Assembly: GCF_001028175.1 (NCBI RefSeq)
Contig: NZ_AEJF01000236.1
Location: 1-47,801, forward strand
Direction: 5' to 3'
DNA: 47,801 bases
Source: Caballeronia mineralivorans PML1(12)
GTDB taxonomy: Bacteria > Pseudomonadota > Gammaproteobacteria > Burkholderiales > Burkholderiaceae
Each line of letters opens with the position of its first letter. Position 1 is the stretch's first letter. Position numbers and translations under genes: made by a program. Below, piece by piece: positions 34,482-43,468 of this stretch. The notes beneath the pieces are model-generated. The model saw nothing but the letters and a program-made list of their open reading frames with translations, ran no database searches and was not told where the DNA came from.

Positions 34482-34724
34482 ATGACCGATACGCACGCAA
34501 ACGCCAGCTTGAACGATGAACCGATCGACGATGAAATCGCGCAGGTCTTGCGGGATCTGAAATATCCGGCCAATAAGGATGGCATTGTCGATGCGGCGCG
34601 CGCTGCGGGTGTGAGCAACGACGTGATCGCTGTGTTCGATGGTTTGCCGGAGCAGGATTATGCGAGCGCGGATGCAGTGGAGCAGTTGCTCGGCAGTAAC
34701 GGCGGATCGGGGATCGCAATCTGA
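34482..34724 (+). CDS. DUF2795-like small protein
   Basis: An 80-residue acidic cytosolic protein. The segment Leu-Lys-Tyr-Pro-Ala-Asn-Lys-Asp-Gly-Ile-Val-Asp-Ala-Ala-Arg, followed by Leu-Pro-Glu-Gln-Asp-Tyr-Ala-Ser-Ala-Asp-Ala-Val, matches the pattern of DUF2795 proteins, whose function is unknown. AAGGG precedes ATG 34482. It lies 31 bases after the small exported protein and could share its transcript. Confidence 0.7.
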   Translation: MTDTHANASLNDEPIDDEIAQVLRDLKYPANKDGIVDAARAAGVSNDVIAVFDGLPEQDYASADAVEQLLGSNGGSGIAI

Positions 34725-34772
34725 AACGTAATACGTTCCAGGTTGTACGTTCTTTTTGTTCGCCCGAAACCC

Positions 34773-35393
34773 TCAAACCACATCAGCCCCGAACACCACG
34801 CGGCTAAAAAACTTTGCCAGTACGGCCTCGGACATTTCGTTGCCGCAAGCCTGCGGATCCGACGTATAAAAAAACTGCATTCCATCGATCAACGCCGTTA
34901 GCCCAAGCGCAAGCTGCTCCGCGGGCATGGGCAACGGTGTCCCCGCCCGCTCTGAAAACGCGACAATATACGCCGTCGTCGTCTGCAACAATTCCCGGAT
35001 GAATGCATTGAATTGCGCGCGAAATTTCGCATCGCGACTCGACTGCAATTTCGCTTCGACCCAAAGCAAAAAACACTTGTTGTCGCGATAGCACTCGCTG
35101 TAATACTGCAACAGGCGGCTTTCCATGTCGGCCCGGCTCGCCTCACCATCGAAGATGGAATGCAGCCGGTTCATGATCCCGTCGTGATCGCGCTTGAGCA
35201 GTTCCAGAAACAACGCGGACTTGCTGCCGAAGTTCGAATAGAACGCCCCGCGCGTATAACCCGCCGACGCCGCAATGTCCTCGACACTCGCGGCAACAAA
35301 CCCCTTCTTCATGAAAACAGCTTGTGCAGCGTCCAGCAAACGCTGACGCGTTTGATCACGGCTTTGCTCCCGCGTGAGGCGAATTCGTTTCAT
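34773..35393 (-). CDS. TetR/AcrR-family transcriptional regulator
   Basis: A 206-residue TetR repressor. The N-terminal HTH reads Leu-Leu-Asp-Ala-Ala-Gln-Ala-Val-Phe, then Ala-Ser-Val-Glu-Asp-Ile-Ala-Ala-Ser-Ala-Gly-Tyr-Thr-Arg-Gly-Ala-Phe-Tyr-Ser-Asn-Phe. The C-terminal ligand domain resembles drug-efflux repressors. It is divergent from the RND operon across a 258-bp gap that is AT-rich next to this gene, and should repress that operon until a ligand binds. Confidence 0.9.
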   Translation of the reverse strand: MKRIRLTREQSRDQTRQRLLDAAQAVFMKKGFVAASVEDIAASAGYTRGAFYSNFGSKSALFLELLKRDHDGIMNRLHSIFDGEASRADMESRLLQYYSECYRDNKCFLLWVEAKLQSSRDAKFRAQFNAFIRELLQTTTAYIVAFSERAGTPLPMPAEQLALGLTALIDGMQFFYTSDPQACGNEMSEAVLAKFFSRVVFGADVV

Positions 35394-35651
35394 CGGTCGA
35401 GTTTAGCATCTCAAAATTGAATTATGATACGGCTTTGATTCCAGATTCATAGTTGTATTAGAATTCATCGCGTATTTGGCGGCGACGTACCGGGAAGCTT
35501 GGTGGCCTTGGCGGGCCAAGCTTTCGAACTGCGCGCCCCGAACCGCGCCATATCTTGAAAACGCGCAGCGACACGCCGTGTCGACGCTGCGCGCCGGCCG
35601 TGTCTGCAAATTCGTATTGCACGCACGGAAGCTTTTGCGTCGAGGTCACTC

Positions 35652-36893
35652 GTGAATCTGCAACTCTGTCGCCGCACGTTGCCATCGCTGTCGCTGCGAT
35701 CGCGCTTAAAGTCGTTTGTATCGTTTATGTCATTGGGCGGGGCTTCCAGGCCGCCCGCTTCCTCTTCGGTTCGCCGTGCCCTTGCCTGGTCGCTCGGTGT
35801 CGTTGCCATCGTGGCGCTCACCGCGTGCAGCAAGAAGGAAGCGCCGCCCGTCGCGCTGCGTCCGGTGGTCGCCGTGGCGGCCAGCGCCGATGGGAAAGCC
35901 GCGCAGTCGTCGCTGCCCGCAACGATAGAAGCACGCTACTCGACGCCGCTGTCGTTTCGCGTAGGCGGGAAAATCATCGAGCGGCGCGTGCGTCTTGGCG
36001 ACAGCGTGAAAGCCGGCGAGATCGTGGCGAAACTCGATCCCGCCGACAACGCCAAGAGCGCCGCGAGCGCGGCCGCGCAACTCTCCGCCGCGCAACATCA
36101 GCTCACTTATGCCGAGCAGCAACTCGTTCGCGATCGCGCCCAGGCGCAGGAAAACCTGATCGCACGCGCGCAACTCGAACAAACCGAGAACGCTTACGCA
36201 ACGGCGCTCGCCCAACGCAATCAGGCACAAGAACAGGCCGCGTTGTCGGCCGATCAGTTGAAATACACCACGCTTGTTGCCGATAAAGCCGGTGTCATCA
36301 CGGCGGAACAGGCTGACACGGGGCAGAACGTATCGGCGGGACAAGCAATCTATAACCTCGCGTGGAGTGGCGAGATCGACGTGGTGTCGGACGTGCCGGA
36401 AACCACGCTCGGATCGCTCACGGTCGGCCAGAAAGCGACCGTGACGATCGCTGCGCTAGGGGGCAAACAGTTCGCCGCACGGGTGCGCGAAGTGTCCCCC
36501 GCCGCCGACGCCCAGAGCCGCACGTATCGCATAAGGCTGACGCTCGAAGCGCCCACGCCGGAGGTCCGGCTCGGCATGACCGCCGACGTGGCGTTCGCGC
36601 AGGCATCGGCATCGAATGCATCGGCGCCATCCGGCGCATCCACGCAAGCGTTCACGCTGCCCTCCACCGCGCTTTTCCACGCGGACAAGCTGCCCGCCGT
36701 GTGGATCGTGAAAGCGGACGGGTCGCTTGAATTGCGGCGTGTGGAAGTGTCTCGATACGGCGAGCGGACCGTGACGGTTTCCCAAGGCATCACAGCCGGC
36801 GACCGCGTGGTATGGCAAGGCGTGCATACCGTTTCCGCCGGCGAGAAAGTTCGCGTGGTCGCGCCCCTGCATCCGGAAGATTTCGCGTCATGA
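35652..36893 (+). CDS. RND efflux periplasmic adaptor (membrane fusion lipoprotein)
   Basis: A 413-residue HlyD/AcrA-type adaptor. After a basic N-terminus and hydrophobic stretch, a lipobox Leu-Thr-Ala-Cys (Cys at about residue 59) predicts anchoring to the inner membrane. Then come the lipoyl half (Val-Gly-Gly-Lys-Ile-Ile-Glu-Arg-Arg-Val), a coiled-coil hairpin of Ala/Gln/Glu, and beta-barrel domains. GTG 35652 has GAGGTC close upstream. ATG 35727 would give a more usual signal length, so the start is uncertain. Its stop overlaps the RND permease start (ATGA). Confidence 0.88.
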   Translation: MNLQLCRRTLPSLSLRSRLKSFVSFMSLGGASRPPASSSVRRALAWSLGVVAIVALTACSKKEAPPVALRPVVAVAASADGKAAQSSLPATIEARYSTPLSFRVGGKIIERRVRLGDSVKAGEIVAKLDPADNAKSAASAAAQLSAAQHQLTYAEQQLVRDRAQAQENLIARAQLEQTENAYATALAQRNQAQEQAALSADQLKYTTLVADKAGVITAEQADTGQNVSAGQAIYNLAWSGEIDVVSDVPETTLGSLTVGQKATVTIAALGGKQFAARVREVSPAADAQSRTYRIRLTLEAPTPEVRLGMTADVAFAQASASNASAPSGASTQAFTLPSTALFHADKLPAVWIVKADGSLELRRVEVSRYGERTVTVSQGITAGDRVVWQGVHTVSAGEKVRVVAPLHPEDFAS

Positions 36894-39800
36894 GCGATCA
36901 CGAACGGGATTCATCGGCAGCGGCAGCGGCGGCTGCTTCGGGCGACTATCGTCACGAGGAAGGCCGCTTTAACCTCTCGGCCTGGGCGCTTCGCCATCAG
37001 GCGCTAGTGGTCTTCCTGATCGCGATGGCGACCATTTTCGGCGTCCTCGCCTACACAAGGCTCGCGCAATCGGAAGATCCGCCGTTCACCTTCCGCGTGA
37101 TGGTCATCCAGACCTTCTGGCCCGGCGCAACCGCGCGACAGGTGCAGGAACAGGTCACCGACAAGATCGCGAAAAAACTGCAGGAAACACCGGCTACCGA
37201 CTTTCTGCGCAGCTATTCTCGCCCCGGCGAATCGCTGCTGTTCTTCACGATGAAGGACGGCGCGCCCGCGAAGGACGTGCCCGAAGAGTGGTATCAGGTC
37301 CGCAAGAAGGTCGGCGATATTGCCTACACGTTGCCCAAGGGCGTGCAAGGTCCGTACTTCAACGACGAGTTCGGCGACGTCTTCACGAACATCTACACAC
37401 TGGAAGGCGACGGCTTTTCGCCGGTGCAACTCCACGATTACGCCGACTCGCTGCGCACAGTCTTGTTGCGCGTACCGGGTGTGGCGAAGGTCAATTATTT
37501 CGGCGATCAGGACGAGCGCGTCTACATCGAGATCGCGAACACCCAGCTCACGCGGCTCGGCATCTCGCCGCAGCAGATTGCTCAGGCTATCGATGGCCAG
37601 AATGCCGTTGCGCCCTCGGGCACGCTGACTACGCCCGATGACCGCGTGTTCGTGCGGCCAACCGGCCAGATCACTGACATGGCCGCACTCGCCAACACGC
37701 TGATCCGCGTGAACGGCAGGTCGTTTCGTCTTGGGGATATAGCAACGATCAAGCGCGGCTATCTCGATCCTGCAGTCACGCAGATGCGCTCGGCCGAGAA
37801 GCCGGTATTGGGTATTGACATAACGATGCAGCCGGGTCAGGACGTGGTGCAACTCGGCAAGGCGCTCGATGCGCAGGTGGCTCAGTTGCGCTCGCAACTC
37901 CCCGCTGGCCTTGTGCTCAACGAAGTGTCGAGCATGCCGCGTGCGGTATCGAAGTCGGTGGACGACTTCCTGGAAGCTGTCGCGGAAGCAGTCCTCATCG
38001 TGCTGATAGTGAGCCTGGTGTCGCTTGGCGTGCGTACCGGCATGGTGGTCGTGATCTCGATTCCGGTCGTGCTCGCCGTCACCGCCCTCTTCATGTATCT
38101 CTTCGATATCGGCCTGCACAAGGTCTCGCTCGGAACATTGATTCTCGCGCTGGGCTTGCTGGTCGACGACGCCATCATCGCTGTCGAGATGATGGCGGTG
38201 AAGCTGGAGCAAGGCTGGAATCGCTCGCGCGCCGCAGCCTACGCCTACACCAGCACCGCGTTCCCGATGCTCACCGGCACGCTGGTGACCGTGGCCGGTT
38301 TCCTGCCGATCGCGCTGGCCAAGTCCAGCACCGGCGAATACACGCGCTCGATCTTCGAGGTCTCGGCGATTGCGTTGATCGCGTCGTGGTTCGCCGCGGT
38401 CGTGCTGATTCCGCTGCTCGGCTACAAGCTCTTGCCCGAGCGCAAACGCGAGGCGCATCACGCGCCCGATCACGAACACGATATCTACGACACGAAGTTC
38501 TACACGCGTCTGCGCGGCTGGCTGACATGGTGCATTGAACGGCGTTTTGTCGTGCTCGGCATCACGCTGGTGTTGTTCGTCATCGCGTTGGCGGGCTTCA
38601 CGCTCGTGCCGCAACAATTCTTCCCAAGTTCGGACCGCCCGGAACTGCTCGTCGATGTCCGCTTGCAAGAAGGCGCCTCATTCGAAGCTACGCTGCGCGA
38701 GACCAAGCGCCTGGAGAAAGTGCTGGAAGGACGCCCTGAGATCGACCACGTGGTGAACTTCGTCGGCTCGGGTGCGCCACGATTCTATCTGCCGCTCGAC
38801 CAGCAGTTGCAGGTGCCGAACTTCGCGCAATTCGTGATTACGGCGAAGTCCGTCGAAGATCGCGAGAAGCTCGCGCGCTGGCTCGAACCCGTCCTGCGCG
38901 AGAAATTTTCGTCGATCCGCACGCGTTTATCGCGGCTCGAAAATGGTCCGCCGGTCGGCTATCCCGTGCAGTTTCGCGTGAGTGGCGACGACCTGCCGAC
39001 GGTGCGCGGTATCGCCGAAAAAGTCTTCGCGGAAATGCGCGCCGACAGTGGCACGACCAATGTCCAATACGACTGGGACGAACCGTCGGAGCGTTCGGTG
39101 CGCTTCGAGATCGACCAGAAGAAGGCGCGTGAACTCGGTATCAGTTCGCAGGACGTATCGGATTTCCTCGCGATGCAACTGACCGGTTATACCGTCACGC
39201 AGTATCGTGAACACGACAAGCTGATCAGTGTCGACTTGCGCGCGCCGAAACGCGAACGCGTCGATCCGGCGAAGCTCGCCACGCTTGCCATGCCGACGCC
39301 GAACGGACCCGTGCCGCTCGGTACGATCGGGCATGTGGTGAACGATCTGGAATATGGCGTGGTCTGGGAACGCGACCGTCAGCCGACCATCACCGTGCAG
39401 TCGGACGTGAAGGCCGGCGCGCAAGGCATCGACGTGACGCACGCGATCGAGAAGAAACTCGCCACGTTGCGCGCGGGCTTGCCGGTGGGGTATCGGATCG
39501 AAGTGGGCGGCCCGGTTGAGGAAAGCGCGAAAGGCCAGTCGTCCATCAACGCGCAGATGCCGATCATGGCGATCGTCGTGCTGACGCTCCTGATGATCCA
39601 GTTGCAAAGCTTTGCGCGCGTGATGATGGTGGTGCTGACCGCGCCGCTCGGGATGATCGGCGTGGTACTGGCGCTGTTGCTGTTCAACAAGCCGTTCGGT
39701 TTTGTCGCCATGCTCGGCGTGATCGCCATGTTCGGGATCATCATGCGAAACTCGGTAATTCTCGTCGACCAGATCGAGCAGGACATTGCAGCGGGACATC

Positions 39801-40075
39801 CTCGCTTCGATGCCATCGTCGGCGCGACTGTGCGACGTTTCCGGCCAATCACGCTGACCGCCGCCGCTGCCGTGCTCGCGCTGATTCCGCTGTTGCGCAG
39901 CAACTTCTTCGGACCGATGGCAACCGCACTCATGGGCGGGATCACGAGTGCGACCGTGCTCACGCTGTTCTACTTGCCGGCGCTGTACGCGGTTTCGTTC
40001 AAGGTAAAACGCCACGAGCGCGCGGGGTTTGAAGAGCAAAATACGCCCGATGCCCGCAATGGAGGTCAGTCATGA
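36890..40075 (+). CDS. RND efflux permease
   Basis: A 1061-residue proton-driven efflux pump of the AcrB/HAE1 superfamily, with twelve helices and two large periplasmic loops. It begins with an unusual Ala-run (about residues 10-16) before helix 1. The proton-relay pair Asp426-Asp427 in Leu-Val-Asp-Asp-Ala-Ile in helix 4 matches AcrB Asp407-Asp408. The sequence is nearer the TriC-like group than AcrB itself, by general impression. It overlaps both neighbours by four bases, so adaptor, pump and outer-membrane factor are translationally coupled. The substrate is unknown. Confidence 0.92.
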   Translation: MSDHERDSSAAAAAAASGDYRHEEGRFNLSAWALRHQALVVFLIAMATIFGVLAYTRLAQSEDPPFTFRVMVIQTFWPGATARQVQEQVTDKIAKKLQETPATDFLRSYSRPGESLLFFTMKDGAPAKDVPEEWYQVRKKVGDIAYTLPKGVQGPYFNDEFGDVFTNIYTLEGDGFSPVQLHDYADSLRTVLLRVPGVAKVNYFGDQDERVYIEIANTQLTRLGISPQQIAQAIDGQNAVAPSGTLTTPDDRVFVRPTGQITDMAALANTLIRVNGRSFRLGDIATIKRGYLDPAVTQMRSAEKPVLGIDITMQPGQDVVQLGKALDAQVAQLRSQLPAGLVLNEVSSMPRAVSKSVDDFLEAVAEAVLIVLIVSLVSLGVRTGMVVVISIPVVLAVTALFMYLFDIGLHKVSLGTLILALGLLVDDAIIAVEMMAVKLEQGWNRSRAAAYAYTSTAFPMLTGTLVTVAGFLPIALAKSSTGEYTRSIFEVSAIALIASWFAAVVLIPLLGYKLLPERKREAHHAPDHEHDIYDTKFYTRLRGWLTWCIERRFVVLGITLVLFVIALAGFTLVPQQFFPSSDRPELLVDVRLQEGASFEATLRETKRLEKVLEGRPEIDHVVNFVGSGAPRFYLPLDQQLQVPNFAQFVITAKSVEDREKLARWLEPVLREKFSSIRTRLSRLENGPPVGYPVQFRVSGDDLPTVRGIAEKVFAEMRADSGTTNVQYDWDEPSERSVRFEIDQKKARELGISSQDVSDFLAMQLTGYTVTQYREHDKLISVDLRAPKRERVDPAKLATLAMPTPNGPVPLGTIGHVVNDLEYGVVWERDRQPTITVQSDVKAGAQGIDVTHAIEKKLATLRAGLPVGYRIEVGGPVEESAKGQSSINAQMPIMAIVVLTLLMIQLQSFARVMMVVLTAPLGMIGVVLALLLFNKPFGFVAMLGVIAMFGIIMRNSVILVDQIEQDIAAGHPRFDAIVGATVRRFRPITLTAAAAVLALIPLLRSNFFGPMATALMGGITSATVLTLFYLPALYAVSFKVKRHERAGFEEQNTPDARNGGQS

Positions 40076-41556
40076 AACGCTTTTCCCTGACTGCTCTTGG
40101 CTTCGCAGCCACCCTTTCCGCCCTTTCCGCCTGCTCGTTCGGCCCGGATGGAAAACCGCCCATGCTGCCCTCGGTGCCTCACTACGGCGCCAACGCGCAA
40201 CCCGCGCGCACCGTGACGGCCGAAGGGGTATCGCAAAGTTTCGATGCCGGCGCGAAACCCGTGCCCGAGTGGTGGAAGCTGTATCGTTCGGAGCCGCTGA
40301 ACGCGCTGGTCGACGAAGGCTTGCGCAACAGCCCGAGTCTCGCCGCCACCGATAAAACCCTCGCCGCCGCACGCGAACAATTACGAGCGCAAGTCGGTTC
40401 GTCGATGCTGCCCAGCGTCGACCTCGGCGGCCAAGCGGATCGTGAGCGCGCGATCGGCGTGCCGAACCTCGGTCCGCCGACGGTGCTCTACAACCTCTTC
40501 GTCGGCCAGATCCGAGCGCAATACACGTTCGATCTGTTCGGCGCATCGCGGCTCGCGGACCGGGCGCTGGCCGCGCAAGTGGACAGCCAGTCCTGGCAAT
40601 TCGATGCGGCCCGCCGCGCGCTCGCCGCGAACATTGTCACGGGCGCGATCGGTGCCGCCTCGTTGGGCGCGCAAATCGATACGACCGAACGGCTGATCGT
40701 CCTCGCCGACGAAGACGCACGCGAAACGCAGTGCCGCTACGAACTCGGCTCGGCGTCACGTTCGGATGCGCTCAACGCGCAGTCGAGCGCCGCGGCGCTT
40801 GCCGCGTCGTTGCCGGGCTTGCGGGCTCAGTGGCTTGCAACGCGTCATGCGCTTGCCGTCATGCTCGGCCGTACGCCCGATCAGGCGCCGCCGGATCTCG
40901 ATCTTGCGTCGCTCACCCTGCCGGCGAACGTGCCGGTTGTCGTGCCGTCGGAATTGCTTGCGAGCCGCCCGGACATTCAAGCCGCCGATTCCTTGCTCAA
41001 AGCCGCCGCCGCGCAGGTCGGCGTCGCGACGGCACAGATGTTCCCGAGCCTGACGCTGTCGGCGTCGATGGGGCAAGCGGGGTTTAGCTGGCCGACCGCT
41101 TTGTCCGGTGCGGGCGCGATCTGGGGTATCGGCGCGTCGCTGTCGCAGCCGCTGTTTCATGGCGGTGCGCTGCTCGCGCAAAAGCGCGCGGCGCAGGCAA
41201 GCTACGAAGCGGCCGTCGCGCAATACAAGCTGACGGTGCTGGCCGCGTTCCGCAACGTGGCGGATTCGCTCGCGGCGCTCGAGCAGGATAACCAGGCGCT
41301 CAACTTCGCCGATACCGCCAGCCGCACTTCAATGAGCGCATTCACGGATTCGGCGGCGCGTGCGCGGCTCGGGGCGATTCCGCCCTCGGCGGCACGTGCG
41401 AGCGAGCGTCAATACCGCAATGCGCGGCTGAGCGCGATCCGCTACGAAAGCGCGCGCCTGAGCGATACTGCGTCGCTGTTCCAGGCGATGGGTTCGCCGA
41501 ACGGCGGTACCGCGAATGTCGCCGCGGCAGAGAAAACGGCTGCGACGGCGAAATAA
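40072..41556 (+). CDS. Outer-membrane efflux lipoprotein (NodT/OprM-type)
   Basis: A 494-residue outer-membrane factor. The signal peptide ends in a lipobox, Leu-Ser-Ala-Cys (Cys at about residue 22), followed by the family segment Pro-Glu-Trp-Trp-Lys-Leu-Tyr near residue 64 and two repeated TolC-like halves rich in Ala, Leu, Gln and Arg. Ser-Arg-Pro-Asp-Ile-Gln-Ala-Ala-Asp, in the usual place, marks the NodT group. GGAGGT precedes the ATG, which overlaps the RND stop. It completes a three-part pump and is followed by a strong terminator. Confidence 0.92.
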   Translation: MKRFSLTALGFAATLSALSACSFGPDGKPPMLPSVPHYGANAQPARTVTAEGVSQSFDAGAKPVPEWWKLYRSEPLNALVDEGLRNSPSLAATDKTLAAAREQLRAQVGSSMLPSVDLGGQADRERAIGVPNLGPPTVLYNLFVGQIRAQYTFDLFGASRLADRALAAQVDSQSWQFDAARRALAANIVTGAIGAASLGAQIDTTERLIVLADEDARETQCRYELGSASRSDALNAQSSAAALAASLPGLRAQWLATRHALAVMLGRTPDQAPPDLDLASLTLPANVPVVVPSELLASRPDIQAADSLLKAAAAQVGVATAQMFPSLTLSASMGQAGFSWPTALSGAGAIWGIGASLSQPLFHGGALLAQKRAAQASYEAAVAQYKLTVLAAFRNVADSLAALEQDNQALNFADTASRTSMSAFTDSAARARLGAIPPSAARASERQYRNARLSAIRYESARLSDTASLFQAMGSPNGGTANVAAAEKTAATAK

Positions 41557-41613
41557 CCGCCACGCGTCCCCTCACCTCAAACGCAAAAATTTGAAGCAAT
41601 CGTTGCAAGCAAA

Positions 41614-41650
41614 AAGGCCGTTCTAACGCAAGTTGGAACGGCCTTCTGTT
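41614..41650 (+). terminator. Strong terminator of the RND operon
   Basis: A 14-bp stem with one wobble pair (41614-41627 with 41632-41645) is closed by a GCAA tetraloop and followed by CTGTTTTG. A-residues precede the stem. It is 57 bases after the outer-membrane factor stop. Confidence 0.85.
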
Positions 41651-41674
41651 TTGTGAGGACAACCGGTAGTTCGT

Positions 41675-41855
41675 GACAATAAAGCTGAGAACTGCCGCCC
41701 TTGTGGCGGAAGGCTCGCGTCGATCTAACTATCGCAGCATCTTGCTTTAAAGTTGCGAACGGCGTGGGTTCAATCTGCTCCATCTGCTTGCCTGAGACAA
41801 TAAAGTTGAGAACAGGATACCGCAGGCTTGTGGCATGCGAACGGCTTGTGTCGAG
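41675..41855. repeat. Two copies of an imperfect repeat of about 50-60 bp
   Basis: Copy 1 (41675-41725) and copy 2 (41796-41855) both start with GACAATAAAG[C/T]TGAGAAC. They share a CCGC...CTTGTGGC block and then a GGCT...GTCGA block in the same order, with small gaps. Start-to-start distance is 121 bases. Each copy contains the short inverted element GCCGCCCTTGTGGCGG or a degenerate form of it. Confidence 0.65.
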
Positions 41856-41898
41856 TGGCTCTGATTGTCGCTTCGCGACCCTGAAGCGACGGTCGCCT

Positions 41899-42198
41899 TT
41901 ATACGAAGCGGACGTTCGCGAGCCGCCCTCTCAAACTCGTTAAGCTACTTACAGACACGTATAGCGAAATGTCGCACCAACAATGGCGCTCAGTTTCCAA
42001 CCATGTGTTGTGTATCGCTACGGCAACCCCAGCAGCTACCGGACCTAGCGTCAGGACCGTAAGAAAGAAGGGCGCGATACGCCACCAGTATTCGCGTGCG
42101 GATAACCGTTCGTCGATTGACTGAAGCTGTCCGCGCTCGGTCCTGGTAGCCTTTTGCGCATCTCCGCGATAACTTGGCAGAGTATTCTGACAAGCCAC
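41899..42198 (-). CDS. Possible small membrane protein
   Basis: An open frame of 99 residues with a polar, charged N-terminus (about 40 residues), one clear membrane span (Ile-Ala-Pro-Phe-Phe-Leu-Thr-Val-Leu, about residues 41-63) and a short Cys-containing tail. No good ribosome site or known family was seen. It lies in the low-GC repeat region and may be a remnant or chance. Confidence 0.25.
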   Translation of the reverse strand: MACQNTLPSYRGDAQKATRTERGQLQSIDERLSAREYWWRIAPFFLTVLTLGPVAAGVAVAIHNTWLETERHCWCDISLYVSVSSLTSLRGRLANVRFV

Positions 42199-42401
42199 AT
42201 ATTGCGCTAAGCCGAAGTGGCGTGGGTTTTGACATCTGGGCCATAAGCTGCCTTTTCAAGGACCGAAGAATGCGCCGTCCGAACTGCAGCTTCAATTTCA
42301 TAGCAGCCAGATAGTCAGCGCATTCGGTTCGCCCCAAAACCCGCTCAAAATCTTGCGAACAGCTGTTCAGATAACGCTGTTACCTGACTGCGAGAGTCGT
42401 T

Positions 42402-43025
42402 TCAGACGGAGGGCGCGCGGCCCGCCAGCGCCAGATAAGCGCCCAAGCTCAACATGACGATACCCGATGTGCGCGTAAGCAAACGAGCACGAGCCGCACG
42501 CGCGGTGCTCGATTTGAGCAATCGGGCAGCAGCGAACACGGCGATGACATCGACGAGCGTATTTAATACGACGCAGATACTCCCAAGCATCACCAGCTGC
42601 GCAATCAGTGGCTGGCCGGGTGCAGCGAACTGCGGCAGGAAAGCCAAAAAGAAAAGCGCCGTCTTCACATTCAGGGCCTCGACCAGGATTCCCTCGCAGA
42701 GCGCCCGGCGCGCGCCTTGTGACGCAACGCGTTCCACCGTGAGCGGCTGATCCTTGCGCAACAGCATGCGGATGCCGAGATAAACCAGATAAGCCGCACC
42801 GATGTACTTCACCAGACTGAAGAGCATTGCAGACCGGGCGATCAGCAAGGACAGCCCGAACGAAGCCGCGAGTACATGAAGCAGACCGCCCATCGCCGTG
42901 CCGAAGCACGAGGCCAGGCCCTCCGTGCGACCGCCGGCGACGGTACGAGCGACGACATAGGCAATCCCCGGGCCGGGCGTGATGGCAAGCACAGTGGCAG
43001 CGATCAGGAATGGAATTAGAGACAT
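42402..43025 (-). CDS. LysE/RhtB family amino-acid exporter
   Basis: A 207-residue inner-membrane exporter with about six hydrophobic segments. It has the LysE-family opening Thr-Pro-Gly-Pro-Gly-Ile-Ala-Tyr-Val near residue 16, then Gly-Leu-Leu-His-Val-Leu-Ala and Lys-Tyr-Ile-Gly-Ala-Ala-Tyr-Leu-Val-Tyr-Leu-Gly-Ile. Such proteins export amino acids or analogues. I used ATG 43025. A frame extending to 43154 is not supported. It is the last of three minus-strand genes behind a divergent MocR-type regulator. Confidence 0.9.
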   Translation of the reverse strand: MSLIPFLIAATVLAITPGPGIAYVVARTVAGGRTEGLASCFGTAMGGLLHVLAASFGLSLLIARSAMLFSLVKYIGAAYLVYLGIRMLLRKDQPLTVERVASQGARRALCEGILVEALNVKTALFFLAFLPQFAAPGQPLIAQLVMLGSICVVLNTLVDVIAVFAAARLLKSSTARAARARLLTRTSGIVMLSLGAYLALAGRAPSV

Positions 43026-43092
43026 GATGTGCGGGTTATGGTTGTATTGATGCGATGGCGAGAGTGTAGATTTGAACGCTCGAATGAGCGCG

Positions 43093-43455
43093 CTACTCGG
43101 TATGTGCAGATGAGTGCCAGGGCCCCAGCGGATGCGCGATGCCGCCATCGCCATAGCAGCCGATCACCTTTGCGATGACGACCTGATAGCCCTTGAGCCA
43201 GCGCGCTTGCTGTTCCTTCGCCGCGAGGTGCTTCGGGTGATTCATCAGCGTCTTGAGCGCATCGAAGGTTTCCCAGTAGTACACGGTCGAGACAAGCCCG
43301 GTCGATGCGTTTTCCCACGTCTCTTCGCCGAGGTATCCGGGAATCGATTTGACGATAAGTGCGATCTCTCGGTCCAGCGCATGAAACGTTTCGTCGAGCG
43401 CGCCTGCTGCGAAAATGAAGGTGGCTGTGTAGATGGTTGCGTGTGCGGTTGACAT
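43093..43455 (-). CDS. Antibiotic biosynthesis monooxygenase-like (ABM) small protein
   Basis: A 120-residue protein with the alpha-beta barrel pattern of ABM-domain proteins: a first strand Tyr-Thr-Ala-Thr-Phe-Ile-Phe, a helix around residues 15-30, then Thr-Val-Tyr-Tyr-Trp-Glu-Thr-Phe-Asp-Ala-Leu and Tyr-Gln-Val-Val-Ile. Family members are small dimeric heme or quinol monooxygenases, or have no known activity. ATG 43455 lies 13 bases beyond the PaiB-like gene's stop, so they probably form one operon. Confidence 0.7.
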   Translation of the reverse strand: MSTAHATIYTATFIFAAGALDETFHALDREIALIVKSIPGYLGEETWENASTGLVSTVYYWETFDALKTLMNHPKHLAAKEQQARWLKGYQVVIAKVIGCYGDGGIAHPLGPWHSSAHTE

Positions 43456-43468
43456 GCTCGCTCGTGCC

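Larger units (their letters stand above)
41557..42401. other. Gene-poor region after the RND operon
   Basis: An 845-bp stretch with lower GC than its flanks. It holds the RND operon terminator, two copies of an imperfect repeat and one weak open frame with a membrane segment. No transposase remnant could be recognised in any frame. It may be the scar of a lost mobile element or a dispersed repeat site. Confidence 0.5.

Noticed and set aside
37004..38668. A 554-codon minus-strand frame inside the RND permease gene
   Set aside because: Shadow of the RND gene, with charged, low-complexity composition and no known domain.
41577..41783. A small minus-strand frame overlapping the RND terminator and the first repeat copy
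   Set aside because: It runs through the terminator stem, lacks a ribosome site and is better explained by the repeat sequence.
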